DNA of 42,392 bases from an uncultured Bifidobacterium sp. (lineage in GTDB: Bacteria; Actinomycetota; Actinomycetes; Actinomycetales; Bifidobacteriaceae), in contig NZ_CASEXV010000051.1 in NCBI RefSeq assembly GCF_949292005.1, positions 1 through 42,392 on the forward strand. The letters run 5' to 3'. Below, piece after piece: positions 24,658-33,849 of the stretch (position 1 is its first letter; every line of letters starts with the position of its first letter). The notes under the pieces are model-generated. The model was given only the letters and a program-made list of their open reading frames with translations, had not been told where the DNA came from and did no database searches. The translations under genes and the position numbers were made by a program.

Positions 24658-26568
24658 CTATCGCCGCACGCGGCGCTTCGGGCCGGCATCCCGTGTCTCA
24701 AGCAGAAACGCCATCACACGCTCAATCCGCCCCACGATGTCGGATGCGACAAGAGGGTGTCCGGCCGGACGAGGACGAACAGCATCGGCTGCTATGCGCT
24801 GGTAGACGTCGTCCGAGGCGGTCTCGGGCTTGGACGCCGCTATGACCTGAGGATCGGCGTCCGCGCTGATGCCACATCCGCTGGCGAGCCGTCCGGCAAA
24901 ACCATGGATCCAGGCGGCGGCGGCCACCACATCGACAAGCCACCCCCAATCCTTCGCCCGCCCCTCCGCACCTGTCCGTTCCCCGGCATCCATGGATCCG
25001 GTCATCCCGCGGGCCCGCTCACCATCGAGTCGCGCATATGTCTGGGCAAGCAACGATCCGATAATCCCCGCCAAAACATCACCGGATCCCGCCGTCGACA
25101 GCCATGCCGGACCGTTGCCGGAGACGATTGTGCGCGGATGGTCACGGTCGCCTCCGACCACAATCGTCATGGAGCCTTTGAGCAGAACAGTCGCTCCCGT
25201 GATCGAATGCGCAAGGCGGGCGTTCGACCACGGGTCCGACGCGATGTCATCCACGCTTCTCACATGTCCCAGACGCGTCAGAAGAGCTGACAGCTCACCC
25301 GCATGAGGGGTGATGATCGTCTGTGGAACCACATGAGCGGGGAGAAGCGCTATGGCTCCGGCATCGGCGCAGAGCGGCGGTGTTGACGAGGTACGCTCCG
25401 TAACGCCGTCATACCCCTCCAGAAGCACGCGTACGGCCGTGGTGGACTCGTCGTCATGATCCTCGGGATCGACACCGCATCCAACCGCCCACGCCTGCAC
25501 ATGGCCCGAGCCAAGAACGACCTCGGGCGTGGAGCGAAGGACAAGATCCTCGGCCCGCCGCGGACCTCGGTAACGCACCATTCCCGATCCCGAACGCGCG
25601 GCGGCGGACACCGACAACGCGGCCGCACCCGGATAGCGCTGCGATCCCGTTATCAGCCCCACCACGCCTCGTGAATACTTCATGTCGTTTGGACCGGGAA
25701 CCGCGAGAATCCGCGAGGCGCTCCATCCATCCATTCGCTGCACGACAGGATGGCATCGGGAAGGATCCATCCCAATATCCAGAAGCACAAGCCTTCCACG
25801 TCTATGGCATGCGGGAGGCAACAGAAGACATGGCGTGATGCCGGCGATGGGGACCGTTACGTCGGAAGCGATGGAATCGCCGGAGACTGTGCCTGTGTCC
25901 GCATCGACGCCAGCCGGAACATCCACGGAGATGACCACGGGAACAGCCCCGGCCCCGTGTCCGTCACCATTCCGGGCCTTCTCCACAAGTTGGATCACCA
26001 CTCGAGACAGATCCTCCACGGAGGGCGACGAGGCGGCGATATCGGCCGTCGCATCGACGACCATATCGGAGTGGCCCACAATATCCCCCGCGATCTCAAG
26101 CCGTCGTCTCGCGCCATCGATGCGCACCTTGTTCCCAATCATGGAAAGATTGCACCGAGGGTCCACCTCCAATGTCTGTCCTCCGGAACGAAGAAGCGTC
26201 CGAATGGCACCATCGTGGGCGGACGGCGACATCATCATGGCCGTAATATGGGCTCCGGCACGGGCGAGTATGGATCCCGCGTGAAGAGCCACGTCGGCAT
26301 TGTCCCCCGCCCCCACAAGAACGATGATGGAGGCGCCGGCCACGGACACCCCACGGCAATCGAGCTCCCCGGCGCAGACACGCGCGAGGGCGGCCGCCGA
26401 CTTCCGCACCAGATTCAGAGATCCATACAGAAGCGGCCGACGGGAGTCGAGTATCTCGGCCGATGTGAAGGCCGTGGTGCGCAAAGTCCTTGTTCTGGCA
26501 TCGTCGGGAGAAGGCTTTTCGATTTTCGAGAAACCGAGAAGATCGTCGTCATCCAAACAGTCCGCCAT
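24658..26568 (-). CDS. nnr: Bifunctional NAD(P)HX repair protein (epimerase + dehydratase)
   Basis: The protein repairs hydrated NADH/NADPH. The C-terminal ADP-dependent dehydratase domain (about residues 320-610) is intact: MKYSRGVVGLITGS, CADAGAIALL, ITPHAGELS, LLKGSMTIV and the catalytic AGSGDVLAG. The N-terminal domain has the epimerase fold and VDVPAGVDADTG, but its cofactor loop reads GAGDNADVALHAG (residues 86-98) where relatives have GDNGGDALYAG. The VDALLGTG loop is VVDATADIAAS (171-180). So epimerase activity is doubtful. It is 636 residues, longer than E. coli Nnr (515), mostly from the first 35 residues and inserts. ATG 26568 has GGAGG seven bases upstream; an in-frame extension to 26709 is not likely coding. 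Confidence 0.88.
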   Translation of the reverse strand: MADCLDDDDLLGFSKIEKPSPDDARTRTLRTTAFTSAEILDSRRPLLYGSLNLVRKSAAALARVCAGELDCRGVSVAGASIIVLVGAGDNADVALHAGSILARAGAHITAMMMSPSAHDGAIRTLLRSGGQTLEVDPRCNLSMIGNKVRIDGARRRLEIAGDIVGHSDMVVDATADIAASSPSVEDLSRVVIQLVEKARNGDGHGAGAVPVVISVDVPAGVDADTGTVSGDSIASDVTVPIAGITPCLLLPPACHRRGRLVLLDIGMDPSRCHPVVQRMDGWSASRILAVPGPNDMKYSRGVVGLITGSQRYPGAAALSVSAAARSGSGMVRYRGPRRAEDLVLRSTPEVVLGSGHVQAWAVGCGVDPEDHDDESTTAVRVLLEGYDGVTERTSSTPPLCADAGAIALLPAHVVPQTIITPHAGELSALLTRLGHVRSVDDIASDPWSNARLAHSITGATVLLKGSMTIVVGGDRDHPRTIVSGNGPAWLSTAGSGDVLAGIIGSLLAQTYARLDGERARGMTGSMDAGERTGAEGRAKDWGWLVDVVAAAAWIHGFAGRLASGCGISADADPQVIAASKPETASDDVYQRIAADAVRPRPAGHPLVASDIVGRIERVMAFLLETRDAGPKRRVRR

Positions 26569-26717
26569 AGCATGCCCTCCCGGATTCAGCCGTTGACCAC
26601 GCGCATCGCACGGACGCGCATCACATCGATTGTCATCGATGATCGGCCGTGAGGCAAACCCCGGGCCATCGTATGGCCCTCGCGCGGGGGAGGAGGGAGC
26701 CACGCGCAATCACGCGA

Positions 26718-28319
26718 CTATTCTTCGGCGACCAGATCGAGGTACCCGTCGTTCCACAGATCCTCATCACCATCCGGCATCAGGAGGACACGCTCGGGAT
26801 CGAGCGCCTGGACGGCGCCCTCGTCATGGGTGACCAGAACTATGGCGCCCTCGTAGCGGGAGATGGCCTTGAGGATCTCGTCACGTGACGCCGGGTCGAG
26901 ATTGTTCGTCGGCTCGTCAAGAAGAAGCACATTGGCCCGGGACGTCACCAGTGTGGCGAGCGCGAGACGCGTCTTCTCCCCACCGGACAGCACGCCGGCC
27001 GGCTTGAGCGCGTCATCCCCGGAGAACAGGAAGCTGCCGAGTATCGACCTCGCGTGCGTGTCGTCAAGGTCGGGAGCCACATGGACGAGATTCTCCAACA
27101 CGGTCGCGTCAAGGTCCAAGGTGTCATGCTCCTGCGCGAAATAACCGATTTTGCAGCCGTGCCCATACACGACATCGCCGGTGTCCGCATGCTCCTCACC
27201 CGCGAGGATCCGCAGGGTGGTCGTCTTGCCCGCGCCGTTCTCTCCCAGAATCACCACGCGCGATCCCTTGTCGATCGCGAGGTTGATTCCCGCGAACACA
27301 ATGGTCGACCCATACGCCTTCGACAGGTCGGTGGCCATGATGGGTGTCCTTCCGCATGGGGCCGGTTCGGGGAAACGAATGTCGGCTACCTTCTCGCCGC
27401 GCTCGGCCTCGCTCGTCCCCTCAAGAAGACGCTGCGCACGGCGCATCATGTTCTGGGCCGCCACGGCCTTCGTCGCCTTCGCATGGAGCCGTATGCCCTG
27501 CTTCATGAGCCTGTCGGCCTTCTTCTCCGCGACCTCGCGCTCCCGTCGACGACGTTCCTCGTCCACGACGCGCTGGTGAAGATACGCCTTCCACCCCAGC
27601 GAATATATGTCGATCCGTCCCAGCTGGGCGTCAAGATGCCAGACCTTGTTGACCACCTCGTCGAGAAGCTCCGTCGAATGGGAGATCACGAGAAACCCTC
27701 CCGAAAACCGTTTGAGATAGCCTCTGAGCCATTCGATCGAGTCGGCGTCCAAATGGTTGGTGGGCTCATCCAGAATCAAGGTGTCGGCATCGGAGAACAG
27801 AATCCTGGCAAGCTCCACGCGCCTGCGCTGCCCACCCGACAGCGTTCCCAGAGAGCGTTGCATGACGTCCTGCGGCAATCCCAGACTTGTGGACATCGCT
27901 ATGGCTTCCGACTGAGCGGCGTATCCTCCGGCCTTCTCGAAATCCTGCATGGCCTTGTCGTATCGGTTCATGGCCTTCGTCATGACGTCCGGGTCGGGGT
28001 CGGACATACCCGTCTCCGCCTTGCGGATGCGCGTGATGATGGACGAGATGTCGCGGGCGCTCATCATGCGGTCAAGAGCGGTCTGCGTGGGATCGGAGGC
28101 ATGCGTGTCCTGGGGCAGGTATCCCAGCTTCCCGGATACACGGACAGATCCACCGGAGGGAAGGAGATCCCCGGTGATGACGCGGGTGAGCGTGGTCTTG
28201 CCCGCTCCGTTGCGTCCCACAAGGCCTATCTTGTCTCCGGCCGACACATGGAAGTCCGTGGGATGCAGAAGCGTCCGCGCTCCGATGCGGATCTCCAGTC
28301 CCTTACCCTCGATAGCCAT
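26718..28319 (-). CDS. ABC-F family ATPase (ribosome-associated type)
   Basis: The 533-residue protein has two nucleotide-binding domains in one chain and no membrane segments, which defines ABC-F. The first domain has GRNGAGKTT, LSGGQRRRVELARIL and LILDEPTNHLD. The second has GENGAGKTTTL, LSGGEKTRLALATL and LLLDEPTNNLD. Between them is a charged linker (HQRVVDEERRRREREVAEKKAD) that in this family reaches the peptidyl-transferase region of the ribosome. Members act in translation (EttA-like) or in antibiotic protection; I cannot tell which. The ATG at 28319 has only a weak GAGG upstream; the family N-terminus (MAIEGKGLEI) starts there. It is transcribed divergently from uvrA. Confidence 0.9.
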   Translation of the reverse strand: MAIEGKGLEIRIGARTLLHPTDFHVSAGDKIGLVGRNGAGKTTLTRVITGDLLPSGGSVRVSGKLGYLPQDTHASDPTQTALDRMMSARDISSIITRIRKAETGMSDPDPDVMTKAMNRYDKAMQDFEKAGGYAAQSEAIAMSTSLGLPQDVMQRSLGTLSGGQRRRVELARILFSDADTLILDEPTNHLDADSIEWLRGYLKRFSGGFLVISHSTELLDEVVNKVWHLDAQLGRIDIYSLGWKAYLHQRVVDEERRRREREVAEKKADRLMKQGIRLHAKATKAVAAQNMMRRAQRLLEGTSEAERGEKVADIRFPEPAPCGRTPIMATDLSKAYGSTIVFAGINLAIDKGSRVVILGENGAGKTTTLRILAGEEHADTGDVVYGHGCKIGYFAQEHDTLDLDATVLENLVHVAPDLDDTHARSILGSFLFSGDDALKPAGVLSGGEKTRLALATLVTSRANVLLLDEPTNNLDPASRDEILKAISRYEGAIVLVTHDEGAVQALDPERVLLMPDGDEDLWNDGYLDLVAEE

Positions 28320-28417
28320 GCGCGCAACCTCATTCCTCGTCCACTCTCCATGCCCGCGATCGGCGGGCCAACGGACCATCATAGCGGCCCCCCTCAATCG
28401 ACATCGATTTACCGACA

Positions 28418-28433
28418 TCGAACAGGTGTTCGA
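28418..28433. promoter_or_regulatory. LexA/SOS box upstream of uvrA
   Basis: The sequence TCGAACAGGTGTTCGA is a perfect inverted repeat of TCGAACA around GG. It matches the Gram-positive LexA consensus CGAACRNRYGTTCG. A candidate -35 TTCGAA (28429-28434) overlaps its right arm, with TACTCT (28452-28457) 17 bases later as -10. LexA would therefore block RNA polymerase directly. The box is 75 bases before the uvrA ATG. Confidence 0.9.
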
Positions 28434-28507
28434 AAGATGCGCATGGTGCGATACTCTGGGAGCACACGGAACGCTCAGGGAATCCGGAAGGAACGACAGG
28501 CATCTTT

Positions 28508-31500
28508 ATGACCACAGCAACGGCCCCACATAATGGGTCACAGAACAATGGGGCAAGGAACCACGAGGCATCCGGATCCGGACCGCGGAACCGGACCGAC
28601 GCCAACGACAGCGCGACCACCATGGCGGATGGGGACGTGGTGTTCCATAAGGGCGACGGCACTTTGATCGCCGACCTATCGGACATGGACCATGACCGGA
28701 AAATCATTGTTCAGGGAGCACGCGAGCATAATCTCAAAAACGTGGACCTCACGATCCCGCGAAATCGGATGGTGGTGTTCACCGGGCTGTCGGGATCCGG
28801 GAAATCCTCCCTGGCCTTCGACACGCTTTTCGCCGAGGGCCAACGTCGCTACGTGGAATCCCTGAGCGCATACGCGCGACAGTTCCTTGGGCAGATGGAC
28901 AAACCGGCCGTCGACCTCATCGAGGGCTTGAGCCCTGCCGTCTCCATCGATCAGAAGACGACGAACAGGAATCCGCGGTCTACGGTGGGCACAATCACCG
29001 AGGTCTACGATTATCTCCGCCTCCTTTTCGCGCGCGTTGGAACGCCCCATTGCCCGGTGTGTGGATCGCCGATCGCGGCGCAGAGCCCTGAACAGATGGT
29101 CGACGAGCTTCTGTCCATGGCGGAGGGCACACGCTTCCAGATACTCGCCCCCGTTGTCCGTGGTCGCAAGGGTGAGTTCTCTGATCTTCTCGAACAGCTC
29201 CGCGGCGACGGCTACGCGCGCGCCGTCATTGACGGAACGATGCGGGAACTGTCGGACGACATCACTCTGGTCAAGCAACGCAAACACACCATCGACGTCG
29301 TCGTCGACAGACTCGTCATACGCCCGGGAATACGCCAACGTCTCACTGACTCGGTCGAGACGGCCCTGCGACTGTCGAATGGGCTGATGGTCGCAGATCT
29401 CGTCGACCTCGACATCCATGACACGGCGCGCCGACGGCCTTTCTCCGAACACCGCTCCTGCCCGCAGGGACACCCTCTTGAACTGGACGAGATCGAACCC
29501 CGCACCTTCTCCTTCAACGCGCCCTATGGCTCCTGCCCCGAATGCACGGGAATCGGCTACAAACTCGAGATCGACCCCGAACTGGTCATTCCCGATTTGT
29601 CGAAGACCCTGAACGAGGGAGCGATCGAACCGTGGGGAATCGGCAAGGGCACAGGCGAGTACTACCGGCACGTCCTCGAAGGACTCGCCGCCGATATGGA
29701 CTTCGATCTGGACACACCGTGGCAGGACCTTCCCGAGGACGTGCGTGGAGCGATCATGTACGGACACGACTTCACCATCAAAGTCTCCTACCGCAACCGC
29801 TGGGGCCGGCTGCGCGAGTATTCCACGGGATTCGAAGGCGTCGTCCGCACTCTGATGCGCCGGCACGACGAGACGGACTCCGACCAGATGAAGCAGTACT
29901 ACGAATCCTACATGCGTGAGGTCCCGTGCCAGGCATGCGGAGGCAAACGCCTCCGCCCCGAAGTGCTCGCCGTCACCGTGGGCGACGCGTCCATCGCCGA
30001 CGTCTGCGACATGCCGGTGCAGAGTAGCCTGGCATGGGTGCGGGGGCTCCATCTCGAAGGCTCCGCCGCGACGATAGCCGGCGAGGTGCTGAAGGAGATA
30101 CGCGCCCGCCTGGGCTTCCTGAACGATGTGGGACTGAGCTATCTGACGCTGTCCCGTGCCGCGAAGACCTTGTCCGGAGGGGAGGCGCAGCGGATTCGTC
30201 TCGCCACGCAGATCGGATCGGGTTTGGTCGGGGTCATGTACGTTCTCGACGAGCCGTCCATAGGACTCCATCAACGTGACAACGAGAGGCTGATCGCCAC
30301 GCTTCACCGGCTCCGTGACCTAGGGAACACGCTGATCGTCGTGGAGCATGACCAGGAGACGATCGAAAAGGCGGATTGGCTGGTCGATATCGGTCCCGGT
30401 GCGGGGGAGCATGGGGGAGAGGTCGTCTATTCGGGACCCCCGAGATGGATAGCGCAGGCCTCGCGGTCGGTGACCGGCGACTATCTCGCCGGAAGACGGT
30501 CCATCGAGGTGCCGCGCAGACGCCGCGTGGCCAAGACGCATCCCCGCCTGCGGGTCGTGGGTGCGCGAGAAAACAATCTGCAGGACATCACCGTGGACTT
30601 CCCCCTCGGAGTCCTCACCTGTGTGACCGGGGTCTCAGGATCGGGAAAGTCCACTCTCGTCAATTCGATCCTCTATCCCGTTCTCGCCGACAGACTCAAC
30701 GGGGCCCGCATCGTTCCCGGCAAACACACAAGGGTCGAGGGCGTCGATCAGTGCGACAAGGTCATCCACGTCGACCAGAACCCCATCGGGCGCACTCCAC
30801 GCTCCAACCCAGCCACATACACCGGCGTCTGGGACAAGATCCGGACGCTTTTCGCCAAAACCCCCGAGGCCCAGGTGCGCGGCTACGGTCCCGGACGGTT
30901 CTCCTTCAACGTCAAGGGAGGCCGCTGCGAAAGCTGCCATGGCGATGGCACCATAAAAATCGAGATGAACTTCCTTCCGGATGTGTATGTGGAATGCGAG
31001 GCATGTCATGGAAAGCGCTACAACCGCGAGACCCTCGAGGTGACCTACAACGGGAAGACGGTCTCCGACATCCTCGACATGCCCATTGAGGAGGCCGCCC
31101 GATTCTTCGCGTCATATCCATCGATATCGCGCTACCTTGACACCCTGGTCAAAGTGGGGCTGGGCTATATCCGACTGGGGCAGCCCGCACCCACATTGTC
31201 GGGAGGGGAGTCGCAGCGCGTCAAACTCGCCACCGAGCTCCAGCGACGATCCACCGGGAAAACCGTGTACATCCTGGACGAGCCCACCACAGGACTGCAT
31301 TTCGAGGATGTCCGCAAACTGCTTCTGGTTCTTGAGGGCCTTGTCGACAAGGGGAATACTGTCATCGTCATCGAGCACAACCTCGACGTGGTCAAATCGG
31401 CCGACTGGCTGATCGATCTGGGACCCGAGGGCGGGGACGGCGGCGGAACCGTGGTCACTGAGGGAGCTCCCGAGGATGTCGCCACATGCGAACAGAGCTG

Positions 31501-31579
31501 GACGGGAAGATTCCTCCGCCCGCTGCTCAAGTCCTCCACCGGAGGGAACGGGAGACGAAAGCGGAAGACGCGGGCATGA
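28508..31579 (+). CDS. uvrA: Excinuclease ABC subunit A
   Basis: UvrA finds helix-distorting DNA damage and loads UvrB. The 1023-residue protein has both ATPase modules: GLSGSGKSSLAF near residue 95 and GVSGSGKSTLVN in the second half, with LSGGEAQRIRLATQIGSGL and LSGGESQRVKLATEL. Zinc sites are CPVC near 182, the CPQGH...CPEC module (the second Cys of the usual CxxC becomes a His-containing form, as in other actinobacteria), CQACGGKR, and CESCHGDG...CEACHGKRY. About 65 poorly conserved residues precede the normal start (KIIVQGAREHNL). ATG 28508 has GGAAGGA 13 bases upstream; shorter starts are possible. An SOS box lies upstream. Its stop overlaps uvrC by four bases. Confidence 0.97.
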   Translation: MTTATAPHNGSQNNGARNHEASGSGPRNRTDANDSATTMADGDVVFHKGDGTLIADLSDMDHDRKIIVQGAREHNLKNVDLTIPRNRMVVFTGLSGSGKSSLAFDTLFAEGQRRYVESLSAYARQFLGQMDKPAVDLIEGLSPAVSIDQKTTNRNPRSTVGTITEVYDYLRLLFARVGTPHCPVCGSPIAAQSPEQMVDELLSMAEGTRFQILAPVVRGRKGEFSDLLEQLRGDGYARAVIDGTMRELSDDITLVKQRKHTIDVVVDRLVIRPGIRQRLTDSVETALRLSNGLMVADLVDLDIHDTARRRPFSEHRSCPQGHPLELDEIEPRTFSFNAPYGSCPECTGIGYKLEIDPELVIPDLSKTLNEGAIEPWGIGKGTGEYYRHVLEGLAADMDFDLDTPWQDLPEDVRGAIMYGHDFTIKVSYRNRWGRLREYSTGFEGVVRTLMRRHDETDSDQMKQYYESYMREVPCQACGGKRLRPEVLAVTVGDASIADVCDMPVQSSLAWVRGLHLEGSAATIAGEVLKEIRARLGFLNDVGLSYLTLSRAAKTLSGGEAQRIRLATQIGSGLVGVMYVLDEPSIGLHQRDNERLIATLHRLRDLGNTLIVVEHDQETIEKADWLVDIGPGAGEHGGEVVYSGPPRWIAQASRSVTGDYLAGRRSIEVPRRRRVAKTHPRLRVVGARENNLQDITVDFPLGVLTCVTGVSGSGKSTLVNSILYPVLADRLNGARIVPGKHTRVEGVDQCDKVIHVDQNPIGRTPRSNPATYTGVWDKIRTLFAKTPEAQVRGYGPGRFSFNVKGGRCESCHGDGTIKIEMNFLPDVYVECEACHGKRYNRETLEVTYNGKTVSDILDMPIEEAARFFASYPSISRYLDTLVKVGLGYIRLGQPAPTLSGGESQRVKLATELQRRSTGKTVYILDEPTTGLHFEDVRKLLLVLEGLVDKGNTVIVIEHNLDVVKSADWLIDLGPEGGDGGGTVVTEGAPEDVATCEQSWTGRFLRPLLKSSTGGNGRRKRKTRA

Positions 31580-33849
31580 CGGCAGACGGTGCGACCCGCT
31601 CCGACGACGTTTGGCGGCGGACGGGGACAAACATCAACGGGGCGCCTCTTCTCGGCGACTCCCGGGATCTTTTCCGTCCCAAAACCAGCGACATCCCGAC
31701 GTCGCCAGGAGTGTACAAGTGGCGTGACGGCGAGGGGCGGGTCATATACGTCGGCAAGGCGAAAAGCCTGCGGCAGCGTCTGACGAACTATTTCCAGCCG
31801 TTGGCGCAGATGCATCCCCGGACGCAGACGATGGTCCTCACGGCCCGCTCTCTCGAATGGACCGTCGTCGGGACGGAACTCGAGGCCCTGACGCTCGAAT
31901 ACACGTGGATCAAGGAGTTCGATCCACGGTTCAACGTGGTCTTCCGCGACGACAAAACGTATCCGTATCTCGCTGTCTCTGTGGGAGATCCGGTTCCACG
32001 CGTGTGGATCACGCGGAGCCGCAAAAGGCGTGACACGCGATTTTTCGGCCCCTACGCCAAAGTGTGGGAGCTTCGTCACAGCCTTGACGCCCTACTGAAA
32101 ACGTATCCGGTCCGTACGTGCTCCGACTCGGTTTTCCGCCGCGCCAAGGCCTCGGGGCGCCCCTGTCTGCTGGCATCCATCGGAAAATGCTCGGCACCCT
32201 GCGTCTCCGCCATCAGCCTGGACGAGCATCGCGAGATGGTTTCCACGCTGGTTGGAGTGCTCAACGGCAATCTCAGCCGTCGATATCTCAGCCGGCTTTC
32301 CGACGATATGCGGCAGGCGAGCGACGAACTCGATTTTGAGCGCGCGGCGAGGCTGCGTGACGAGATAGGCATGCTCAAAACCGTGATCGAGAAGAACGCC
32401 GTAGCCTTCGACAGCACCGTCGACGCCGATGTCTTTGGCTTCGCCTCCGACGAGTTGGAGGCCTCCGTCCACACGTTCTTTGTCAGGGCCGGGACAATCC
32501 GCGGGGAGCGCAACTGGAGCGTCGAGCGCGTGGAGGATGTCACCGACGAGGAGCTCATGCACGACATGCTGTGGCAGATCTACAGCGACATCAGCTCCGA
32601 TCCGGTGGAAACCGCGGAAACAGGTGAAGCGGCGGAAACGAATGCCGCCCCCTCGATAGCCGTCACCGAGGAACGCGATGCCGTGGGTCCCACACAACGG
32701 CTCACCGCCATCGATGGAATGGACCGGGCGCGCGCCACCCGGGAGCGCAACCTTTTCCAGGGGCTGACGGGACGCGCGGACCTGATGGCTCCGATTGCGC
32801 CGATTCCGCGCGAGGTCATCGTGCCCATCGAGCCCGCACGGTCGGCGGAAGTCGAATCCTGGCTTTCCGACCTGCGCCATGGGGCGGTCACGGTGCGAGT
32901 CGCCAGCAGAGGCGACAAGAAAAGCCTTATGGACCGCGCCACCGACAATGCCCGGCAAGCTCTTCAGAGAAGCAAGCTCAACAGAATCGGGGATCTGGAG
33001 GCCAGGACCGAGGCGATGAACGAGGTCGCCGCCGCGCTCGGACTCGACAGGGCGCCTTTGCGCATCGAATGCTACGACATCTCGAACACCATCGACGGAT
33101 CGTATCAGGTGGCGTCCATGGTCGTTTTCGAGGACGGAATGGCCAAACCCTCCCTCTATCGACGTTTCGAGATACATGGCCCGGACGGCCAGGGACGGCT
33201 TGACGATCTCGACGCGCTCTACGAGACGCTGTCACGTCGCTTCCGTCATGGAAACATAGCCGGAGACACCGGAGAGAGCGAGGACGGCGTGGCGGGATCG
33301 GAGCGCCACCGTTTCGCGTACAAACCCAATCTGGTCGTGGTGGATGGAGCCCGGGGGCAGGCGCGCGCTGCGCTCAGGGCCATACGGGACCGTGGCGTGG
33401 ATGATGTGGCCGTCTGCGGACTGTCCAAAAGACTTGAAGAGGTCTGGCTTCCCGACGACGACTACCCGGTGATTCTTCCACGCCAGTCGCAGGGACTGTA
33501 TCTGCTTCAACGACTTCGTGACGAATCACACCGCTTCGCCATCACCTACCACCGGTCCATCCGCAGAAAGGGCTCCCTGCGGTCAGCCCTGGACGGCATC
33601 GACGGAATCGGCCCCGCCATGCAACGCCGTCTCCTGAGGGCCTTTGGCTCGGTGAAAGCCATCCGTGCGGCCTCCGTCGACGAGCTGACAGCGGTCAAAG
33701 GCATCGGCCGGTCGCGCGCCCAGAGCATCCACGACGCATTGAGCCATGCTGCCGACGCCCGTCAGAACATCTCGCGAGGAATCCCGCGCGACCCCTCGGA
33801 ATCGACCATGCCGCGTTCTACGATGGTGCAGACGAAGGAGGACCTATGA
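31576..33849 (+). CDS. uvrC: Excinuclease ABC subunit C
   Basis: UvrC makes both cuts around a DNA lesion bound by UvrB. The 757-residue protein has the GIY-YIG nuclease (SPGVYKW, VIYVGKAKSLRQR) for the 3' cut and the UVR motif binding UvrB (DELDFERAARLRDEIGML). The RNase H-like endonuclease follows (IECYDISNTIDGSYQVASMVVFEDG, VVVDGARGQARAA), then two helix-hairpin-helix repeats (IDGIGPAMQRRLL, VKGIGRSRAQSI). An acidic, Ala/Thr/Glu-rich insertion (about residues 339-416) makes it longer than E. coli UvrC (610). ATG 31576 overlaps the uvrA stop (ATGA), and the in-frame ATG 31486 lies inside uvrA. Its stop overlaps aroE by four bases. Confidence 0.96.
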   Translation: MTADGATRSDDVWRRTGTNINGAPLLGDSRDLFRPKTSDIPTSPGVYKWRDGEGRVIYVGKAKSLRQRLTNYFQPLAQMHPRTQTMVLTARSLEWTVVGTELEALTLEYTWIKEFDPRFNVVFRDDKTYPYLAVSVGDPVPRVWITRSRKRRDTRFFGPYAKVWELRHSLDALLKTYPVRTCSDSVFRRAKASGRPCLLASIGKCSAPCVSAISLDEHREMVSTLVGVLNGNLSRRYLSRLSDDMRQASDELDFERAARLRDEIGMLKTVIEKNAVAFDSTVDADVFGFASDELEASVHTFFVRAGTIRGERNWSVERVEDVTDEELMHDMLWQIYSDISSDPVETAETGEAAETNAAPSIAVTEERDAVGPTQRLTAIDGMDRARATRERNLFQGLTGRADLMAPIAPIPREVIVPIEPARSAEVESWLSDLRHGAVTVRVASRGDKKSLMDRATDNARQALQRSKLNRIGDLEARTEAMNEVAAALGLDRAPLRIECYDISNTIDGSYQVASMVVFEDGMAKPSLYRRFEIHGPDGQGRLDDLDALYETLSRRFRHGNIAGDTGESEDGVAGSERHRFAYKPNLVVVDGARGQARAALRAIRDRGVDDVAVCGLSKRLEEVWLPDDDYPVILPRQSQGLYLLQRLRDESHRFAITYHRSIRRKGSLRSALDGIDGIGPAMQRRLLRAFGSVKAIRAASVDELTAVKGIGRSRAQSIHDALSHAADARQNISRGIPRDPSESTMPRSTMVQTKEDL

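Noticed and set aside
27054..28511. 485-codon plus-strand open frame opposite the ABC-F gene
   Set aside because: The opposite strand has two complete ATPase domains, and the frame has no protein-like motif of its own.
28676..30307. 543-codon minus-strand open frame across uvrA
   Set aside because: It is a high-GC shadow of uvrA with no domain, no ribosome site and the wrong strand for its neighbours.
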